This document shows, piece by piece, positions 12,477 through 17,425 of a stretch of DNA of 17,425 bases. Made by a program: the position numbers and the translations under genes. How positions within the stretch are numbered: the first letter of the stretch is position 1; each line of letters starts with the position of its first letter. The stretch lies in assembly GCA_025353525.1 (NCBI GenBank), contig JANXOO010000750.1, positions 1 to 17,425 on the forward strand, written 5' to 3'. The stretch is from Schlesneria sp. GTDB taxonomy: Bacteria; Planctomycetota; Planctomycetia; Planctomycetales; Planctomycetaceae. The notes beneath the pieces were generated by a model that worked only from the letters and a program-made list of their open reading frames with translations, did no database searches and was not told the origin of the DNA.

Positions 12477-14725
12477 CATCCGGCGCGACCAACCGCAGCT
12501 TTCAGGCGTTCAGTCACAGCTTTCAGGATGGCCATCTTGTCGGTGGCTGCTTTGGCCGCCAGGTCCGAATCCGCAACCTGCTTTTGTTGTTCAGGTGTTA
12601 CGACCGCTTCCGCCACTGCCTTTTCCGCGTTGACTTTGGCAACGGCTGCCGTCTCTGTGGCGACTTTCAGTTTGGCTGCCGCTTCGGTCGCTGCCGTCTC
12701 GGACGCGGTTTTTTCCGTCGCCGCTTTTTCACGAACTGCTTTCGCAGCATTCAGCGTCGTCGTTGCTGTGACGCTCGCTTCCGTTTTTGCGGGAAGCTCC
12801 TGCACTGCCGCCGCGCGCAGTTTGGCGACTTCTGACAGTCCTGCGAGTGCTTCGGTCAGTTTCTTGTTGGCGGCCGCGTTTGCTGCCTTCAGATTTGCAT
12901 CGTCGGGTTTGGATTCAAACGCAGCGACCGCAGTCGTTGCTTCCGCCTCCGCGGCAGCAACGGCGTCCGATGCGACTTTTGCCTTGTCTCTTAAGTCCGA
13001 GACAGTCTTGTTCGATGCGTCGCGATCAACAGTCGCCTTCGTCAATCCGGCCTGGGCGTTGACCATATTGGTTTCTGCCGTCTGGAACGCCTGGGTTTTT
13101 GCGACCACGTCTGTATCCGCTGACGACTTCGTCGTCGTCGCCAACTCCACGGCACTCGTCGCTTCAGCAGCGATTTTCACGGCTGCGTCCGCCGCCGCTT
13201 TCCGGTCGCCAATCGCCTTGTTGAGCCCCGCCAGATTTACATTCGCCTGGTTTGCCACCGCTTCGGCCGTCGTCAACGAGACTGCTGCCAGCTCGATCTG
13301 CTTTGCCAGCGGAGGCGGATTGGTACTGATCTGACCAATCACTGCGGCGTCTTTCGCGTTCCAGACATGGACGGTGCCAGTCAGGTCACCGACGATCAGA
13401 AAGTCGTTGTCCGAATCGAAGGCAACTTCTGTACCGACATCGCCCAGGCCCGGAAAGCCCCGGATCGCCCCTCCGTTGATGTCCCAAATCTTGCCGACGT
13501 TGTCGCGACCCGTCGATACAATCCGGCTGTCGCGGGTAAACTCGACCGCCGAAACACCACCCCCGTGTGCGCCCCAGTTTTTGATCTGTCCGCCGTTCTG
13601 CATTTCCCACAAACGGATCGTGGTGTCTTCACTACATGAAGCCAGAATGTTGCTGTCCGGTGCCCAACTGACATCCGTGATCGCGCCGGTGTGTCCCGTC
13701 AAAACGTAGAATTCGCGACCGGTAAATGCTTCCCATACGATCAGCCCGTTACCGCGGTCGGCCGTTGCCAGCAGAACGCCGTCGGGACTGAATTCCAGGG
13801 CCGTGATCCAGTCGGTGTGCTTGTTCTTTTCGTACAACAATTCCCCGGTCGACGTGTCATAAACCCTCACGATTTTTTTCGGTCCGCCCAAAGCCACCTG
13901 AGTGTGATCGGGACTGATATCGGCAGCCAGTACGATGTCGTATTCGGACCCGACTTCAGCAACGCGTTTTCCGGTCTTCACGTCCCACAAGACGACTTTG
14001 CCCGAATGCGAACCACGTCCACCCCCTGCCATCAGCCACTGGCCATTGCGGCTGAACTTCAGAATGTGAGCCACACCCTCGGGAAACGGAAGCACTCCGG
14101 CCACTTCACGAGTCCGATTGTCATACAGAATCACCTGCTTGTGACCGGCTACAGCGATCAACGGAGACCATGGATTCGCGGCGAGAGCCGTCACACCGTT
14201 TGCGCGATTGGCAACGATGATCGGATCGAGCGGCAGGTTTTCGGGCATCGGTGGTGCACCGGCAGGCCGCTGGTTCGAGACTTCGACCTTAGCGACCGCG
14301 ACATTTTTCTTAGGCTTCGCCTTGCTGCCGGAATTCTCAAGTGATCCACCTTCGATCCATTTGCGAATCAGCGTCAGAGTTTCGTCGGGCAGCTTTGGCT
14401 GTTGTGGCGGCATCTTCGGTTCGGCGAGATGAGCGACGACAAGATAGAGCTGACTCTGCGAGGCGTCCCCGTCCGCCCGCACTACTTCGCCCGACGCTCC
14501 GCCTTGCATGGCGAGCCCATAATTGTCGAGAACGAGATCACCTTTCTTGTCGTTCGCGTTATGGCAGGAACCGCATTTCTCACGAAAAATCGGGAGAATG
14601 TGCTGCTCAAACGTAATTTTTTCTTCTTTCGGTGCCGCTCCTTTTTCTTCGGCCAATGCGAAGAATGGAATCGAACCAACCGTCAGAAAACAGACTGCGA
14701 CAAAATACCCTGCGAATGCTCGCAT
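12476..14725 (-). CDS. Exported planctomycete-type cytochrome c with WD40 propeller and Ala-rich coiled coil
   Basis: A protein of 749 residues in three parts (numbered from the GTG, one residue longer). A signal peptide (about 1-26, cleavage after FFALA) precedes a planctomycete cytochrome c domain (about 38-128), with the haem site CGSCH (52-56) and a likely axial Met106 in EPKMPP. WD40 repeats follow (about 175-465), several ending in the LWD, VYD, VWE, LWE, IWD and VWN forms. The last ~275 residues are dominated by Ala, Lys, Thr and Glu with heptad-like spacing, probably a long coiled coil. The start could be GTG at 14728 or ATG at 14725; the ATG was taken because GGAG lies 7 nt before it. 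Upstream in the same orientation is the DUF1549/DUF1553 gene, the usual companion. Such proteins are predicted exported haem proteins; substrate and electron partner are unknown. Confidence 0.9.
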   Translation of the reverse strand: MRAFAGYFVAVCFLTVGSIPFFALAEEKGAAPKEEKITFEQHILPIFREKCGSCHNANDKKGDLVLDNYGLAMQGGASGEVVRADGDASQSQLYLVVAHLAEPKMPPQQPKLPDETLTLIRKWIEGGSLENSGSKAKPKKNVAVAKVEVSNQRPAGAPPMPENLPLDPIIVANRANGVTALAANPWSPLIAVAGHKQVILYDNRTREVAGVLPFPEGVAHILKFSRNGQWLMAGGGRGSHSGKVVLWDVKTGKRVAEVGSEYDIVLAADISPDHTQVALGGPKKIVRVYDTSTGELLYEKNKHTDWITALEFSPDGVLLATADRGNGLIVWEAFTGREFYVLTGHTGAITDVSWAPDSNILASCSEDTTIRLWEMQNGGQIKNWGAHGGGVSAVEFTRDSRIVSTGRDNVGKIWDINGGAIRGFPGLGDVGTEVAFDSDNDFLIVGDLTGTVHVWNAKDAAVIGQISTNPPPLAKQIELAAVSLTTAEAVANQANVNLAGLNKAIGDRKAAADAAVKIAAEATSAVELATTTKSSADTDVVAKTQAFQTAETNMVNAQAGLTKATVDRDASNKTVSDLRDKAKVASDAVAAAEAEATTAVAAFESKPDDANLKAANAAANKKLTEALAGLSEVAKLRAAAVQELPAKTEASVTATTTLNAAKAVREKAATEKTASETAATEAAAKLKVATETAAVAKVNAEKAVAEAVVTPEQQKQVADSDLAAKAATDKMAILKAVTERLKAAVGRAG

Positions 14726-14743
14726 CACAAAACTCCGCTAACC

Positions 14744-14776
14744 GGATGATTCCCTGTTGCAAAACAGGCGTCATCC
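14744..14776 (-). promoter_or_regulatory. Two-helix hairpin ahead of the cytochrome/WD40 gene
   Basis: GGATGA (14744-14749) pairs with TCATCC (14771-14776), and CCTGTT (14753-14758) with AACAGG (14763-14768), leaving a four-base loop and a 3x2 internal loop. In the minus-strand transcript it ends 6 nt before the CGGAG ribosome binding site, so it could affect translation or mark an RNA processing point between the two genes. No U-tract follows. Confidence 0.45.
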
Positions 14777-14861
14777 AACAGACTCAATCACAAACAAACC
14801 GTCCCTGCCATTTTCGCTGTCACTTGTTCAGCGTTCCCTCGGTACAACCAATCGATAGAAC

Positions 14862-17297
14862 CTAATGGTTGAACAGAAACTCGCGACTGTTAAGCAGTGC
14901 CCAAAACACGTCGTCGAGCGACCGCTTGATATCGCTTCCTTCGGCAAAAAGTGGTTGCAATGCAGCCATCTCGTCCGGCAGGGGCTTCCTGCTGATGCAG
15001 CGAATGTAAAGCCTTTCGACGATCTGCTGGGGGGAAAGCTTTTCGTTTTGCAGTGCGGCGATCATTCCGCCTTGCTGAATTTTCTGATTCGATGTTTCTC
15101 CGTTAAGCAGATGCAACGCCTGCGACAAAGTCGGCTCCATTTTCACTTCGCACGAGCACGCCGTCTCACGAGTTGCCCGACCAAACGTTGTCAGGAAGTA
15201 GGTGCTTGTCGCACCGTCCGCAATTTGCACGGCTCGGGACCCGAGCGGCAGAAACGGGAATTTGTCTTTGGTGCTGGTCACCTGACTGATGATGTCGAGA
15301 ATCGATTCTGCCTTGATCCGTCTCAGCGATTGAGAGGCAAAGTTTCGTTCGTCGGTCTCGTTGCTCGGGTTCTTTTCGGTGGTACGCTGATAGGCTTCTG
15401 ATCGGCAGATGTCTCTGACGAGTCCCTTGAAATCATAGTTGGATTCAGTGAAGCGGCGGGCCAATTCAACCAGCAGCGGATCGTTTGAAGCGGGGTTGCT
15501 GACCCGGACATCATCGATCGGTTCGACAATTCCGATTCCGAAAAAGTGGTGCCAGATCCTGTTCACAAAGTTTTTGGCGAAGTAAGGGTTTTTGGGAGAT
15601 GCCAGCCAATCGGCAAGAACTTCGCGGCGATCTTTCCCGGCCACATCGGCGGGGCCACCGCCCAGAAAGACCGGTGCCATCACGCGACCACCGACAGGGT
15701 GGTTGACTTCACCACCACCGGCATTGAAGACGATTGTCTCGCGATAGTCTTCACCCGGCTTGCGTCCGACCTGTTTGTAGAACGAAGCGAACGCGTAATA
15801 GTCGTCCATCGTCCACCGGTCGAATGGGTGGTTGTGGCACTGGGCACACTGGATTCGCATCCCCATGAAGATTTGCGCGACGTTCTCACTGACCTTCAGA
15901 ACATCGGGCTCGATCTGATAGAAGTTCGTCGCCGGATTCTTGAACGTCCCGCCGCTGGCACCCAGAATCGATCGAACCATTTTGTCGAGCGGCACATTTT
16001 CGGCGATCTGTTCGCTGAGCCACGTATAGTACAGCGTGATCGATTTGGTGCTGGTTTGATTCGATGACCGCATCATCAGCCATTCGGCCCACTTGCTGAC
16101 CCAGACTTCGGTGAATTCCTTGCGACCGATCAATTCGTCGATTAACGCATCTCGCCTGTTTGGCTCGGCACTCGACATAAAACGGTTGTATTCGTCTTCA
16201 TTCGGCACCTGTCCGACAAGATCGATGTAAGCTCGCCTGAGGAACGCCTCGTCCGCCGCGCGGCCCGACGGGTCGATTCGCAACTTCTTCAATTTCAAAT
16301 TGACGAGTTCATCGATGTAGTTGGTCTGTGGCTTGGGTGTATCCTGGTAGACCAGTCCTTTGGGAAGTACGACATAATGTGAACCCACCGTGAACGTCGA
16401 AAATCGTGCCATGATGAACGCTTCGCCGCGAGCACCGGCAGTGATGATGCCATCAGGAGTAATCGAGGCTGACGTATCGTTGTTGGAAAGGTAGAGAGCC
16501 AGTGAACTGACATCGCGATCCGTGCCGTCCGAGTATTTCGCCCGAGCGGTGACTGACTGCTTGGTCCCTTCGCCATCAAGCACGCCGTCGCGGGGATAGA
16601 TTTCCAGGCCGATACAGGTCGGAACTTCGGCGGGATCGCGGGGACAACCGGCGGCAACCCAGTCGACGACCGTCTGGCACAATTCAGAATCGCGTTCGAA
16701 TCGCTTTCCGCCGGTGTGCGGAACGACGCCGATTGATTTTTCGATCAGAAGACTGGCATCCGGCACAGCCAGATCGATCCGACGTCCCAACATTTCGCGC
16801 GTGATCCGATTGTAATCGCCGTCAGGATCGAACCCGAACAGCGACAGCCGAAACCCGTCTTTGCCTCGGGCTGCTCCGTGGCAACTTCCCGTATTGCAGC
16901 CGGTTTTCATCCAGACCGGCATGACATCCAGTTTGAAACTGGTGGGCCGCGACTCAGCCGCCCGCTCCACTTTCACCGGGATCGTCAGCATCTTGTCTGC
17001 AAATTCAACCTTCAATTCGGTTTGGCCATCGCTGACAGGATAGAACGTCGTCCCGTCACGGCGACATAATGCCGCATTCGCAAGTGTGAGGATCGCTTCC
17101 TTGCTGACATCGCGCGTGATGCCGTCAGCCTGAACGGCCTGTACCACCACCAATTGGCGATCCTTTGAAGTCGTCAGGTTGATGTCGGGAGGAAAAACGT
17201 TGAGTTGCACCAGAGGCGACTCGGCACTCGCGACCGCCCCGATCAGGCTGGCGGCGAGAAAGCCGGGGAGTAATCTGGTCATGGACATCCGAAACAT
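14862..17297 (-). CDS. Exported DUF1549/DUF1553 protein with Ig-like and haem-motif segments
   Basis: An 811-residue protein of a family almost confined to planctomycetes and relatives. A signal peptide (about 1-25) precedes an Ig-like segment (28-112). A cytochrome-like segment follows with CNTGSCHG (134-141) and the conserved DGFRLSLFGFDP (147-158), then a second Ig-like segment (230-312). DUF1549 spans about 325-530 and contains the CxxCH motif CAQCH (484-488) in QCAQCHNHPFDRW. DUF1553 spans about 555-805 and includes FVNRIWHHFFG (577-587). The first cysteine pair has four residues between cysteines, so it may not be a normal haem c site. The ATG at 17297 has GGGA 8 nt upstream; Met4 and Met6 are less likely starts. 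The downstream cytochrome/WD40 gene is 136 bp away and the pair is probably one transcript. The biochemical role is not established; an exported redox or degradative function is commonly supposed. Confidence 0.93.
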   Translation of the reverse strand: MFRMSMTRLLPGFLAASLIGAVASAESPLVQLNVFPPDINLTTSKDRQLVVVQAVQADGITRDVSKEAILTLANAALCRRDGTTFYPVSDGQTELKVEFADKMLTIPVKVERAAESRPTSFKLDVMPVWMKTGCNTGSCHGAARGKDGFRLSLFGFDPDGDYNRITREMLGRRIDLAVPDASLLIEKSIGVVPHTGGKRFERDSELCQTVVDWVAAGCPRDPAEVPTCIGLEIYPRDGVLDGEGTKQSVTARAKYSDGTDRDVSSLALYLSNNDTSASITPDGIITAGARGEAFIMARFSTFTVGSHYVVLPKGLVYQDTPKPQTNYIDELVNLKLKKLRIDPSGRAADEAFLRRAYIDLVGQVPNEDEYNRFMSSAEPNRRDALIDELIGRKEFTEVWVSKWAEWLMMRSSNQTSTKSITLYYTWLSEQIAENVPLDKMVRSILGASGGTFKNPATNFYQIEPDVLKVSENVAQIFMGMRIQCAQCHNHPFDRWTMDDYYAFASFYKQVGRKPGEDYRETIVFNAGGGEVNHPVGGRVMAPVFLGGGPADVAGKDRREVLADWLASPKNPYFAKNFVNRIWHHFFGIGIVEPIDDVRVSNPASNDPLLVELARRFTESNYDFKGLVRDICRSEAYQRTTEKNPSNETDERNFASQSLRRIKAESILDIISQVTSTKDKFPFLPLGSRAVQIADGATSTYFLTTFGRATRETACSCEVKMEPTLSQALHLLNGETSNQKIQQGGMIAALQNEKLSPQQIVERLYIRCISRKPLPDEMAALQPLFAEGSDIKRSLDDVFWALLNSREFLFNH

Positions 17298-17374
17298 CTT
17301 TGAAATCCCGTTGTGCGTATTGGCCGCGATTGTTTCTGTTTTTTTGAAACGAAGAACGGCTGACGGCTAATCAG

Positions 17375-17418
17375 GACAAGCTGAAGCCGGCACCACAATG
17401 AAGACAGGCTAAAGCCTG
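17375..17418. repeat. Two copies of a short palindromic unit, possible interspersed repeat
   Basis: Two 16-base units, at 17375-17390 and 17403-17418, match at 13 of 16 positions and start 28 bp apart. The second contains the near-perfect palindrome CAGGCTAAAGCCTG (6-bp arms, two central bases). I recall similar GGCT-(A/G)A-AGCC units scattered between genes in planctomycete genomes, but this was not checked. They lie upstream of the DUF1549/DUF1553 gene and may continue past the window edge. Confidence 0.45.
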
Positions 17419-17425
17419 AACTCCA

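Noticed and set aside
12450..13334. A 294-codon plus-strand frame rich in Ala, Ser, Val and Phe
   Set aside because: It is the exact antisense of the Ala-rich coiled-coil tail of the cytochrome/WD40 gene, whose biased codons keep the opposite strand open. It has no motif or ribosome binding site.

Overview
The window reads as chromosomal DNA of a planctomycete (phylum Planctomycetota, probably order Planctomycetales). The strongest evidence is at the right end: a secreted DUF1549/DUF1553 protein with Ig-like and haem-motif segments next to a planctomycete-type cytochrome c/WD40 protein, a gene pair largely confined to this phylum. An oversized signal peptidase I with an inserted beta-rich domain, a dihydropteroate-synthase-like gene of the DUF6513 type, and a large zinc-ribbon membrane protein agree with this. 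No other genus-level marker is visible. There are no rRNA or tRNA genes, insertion sequences or CRISPR arrays that I can support.

Layout. Nearly everything is on the minus strand; the clear exception is spoVR. From left to right: the N-terminal part of a DUF6513/DHPS-like gene cut by the window edge (1-544); lptB, the LPS-export ATPase (766-1557); a 614-residue signal peptidase I (1749-3593); a stand-alone response-regulator receiver (3828-4298); a 480-bp gene-free stretch; spoVR on the plus strand (4779-6302). Convergent with spoVR is a likely three-gene minus-strand operon, trpC (11048-11866), a zinc-ribbon single-pass membrane protein of 803 residues (8586-10997) and an ABC half-transporter with an extra N-terminal domain (6336-8543), with gaps of only 50 and 42 bp.

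The stretch 11867-12475 looks like a gene graveyard. A plus-strand GTG start with a strong ribosome binding site opens a reading frame that resembles the first half of a HicA toxin and is then cut off against the 3' end of the next gene. The right end holds the cytochrome c/WD40/coiled-coil protein (12476-14725) and, 136 bp upstream of it in transcription order, the DUF1549/DUF1553 protein (14862-17297). These two are probably co-transcribed, with a two-helix hairpin just ahead of the second gene's ribosome binding site. The last 50 bases carry two copies of a short palindromic unit that may be an interspersed repeat.

Functional themes are the cell envelope (LptB, signal peptidase I, ABC exporter, membrane zinc-ribbon protein) and exported haem proteins. 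No single coherent new pathway is evident. The most unusual items are the mosaic signal peptidase, the trpC/zinc-ribbon/ABC linkage, the truncated HicA-like gene and the intergenic hairpin. All functional calls rest on reading motifs by eye; no database or folding program was run.
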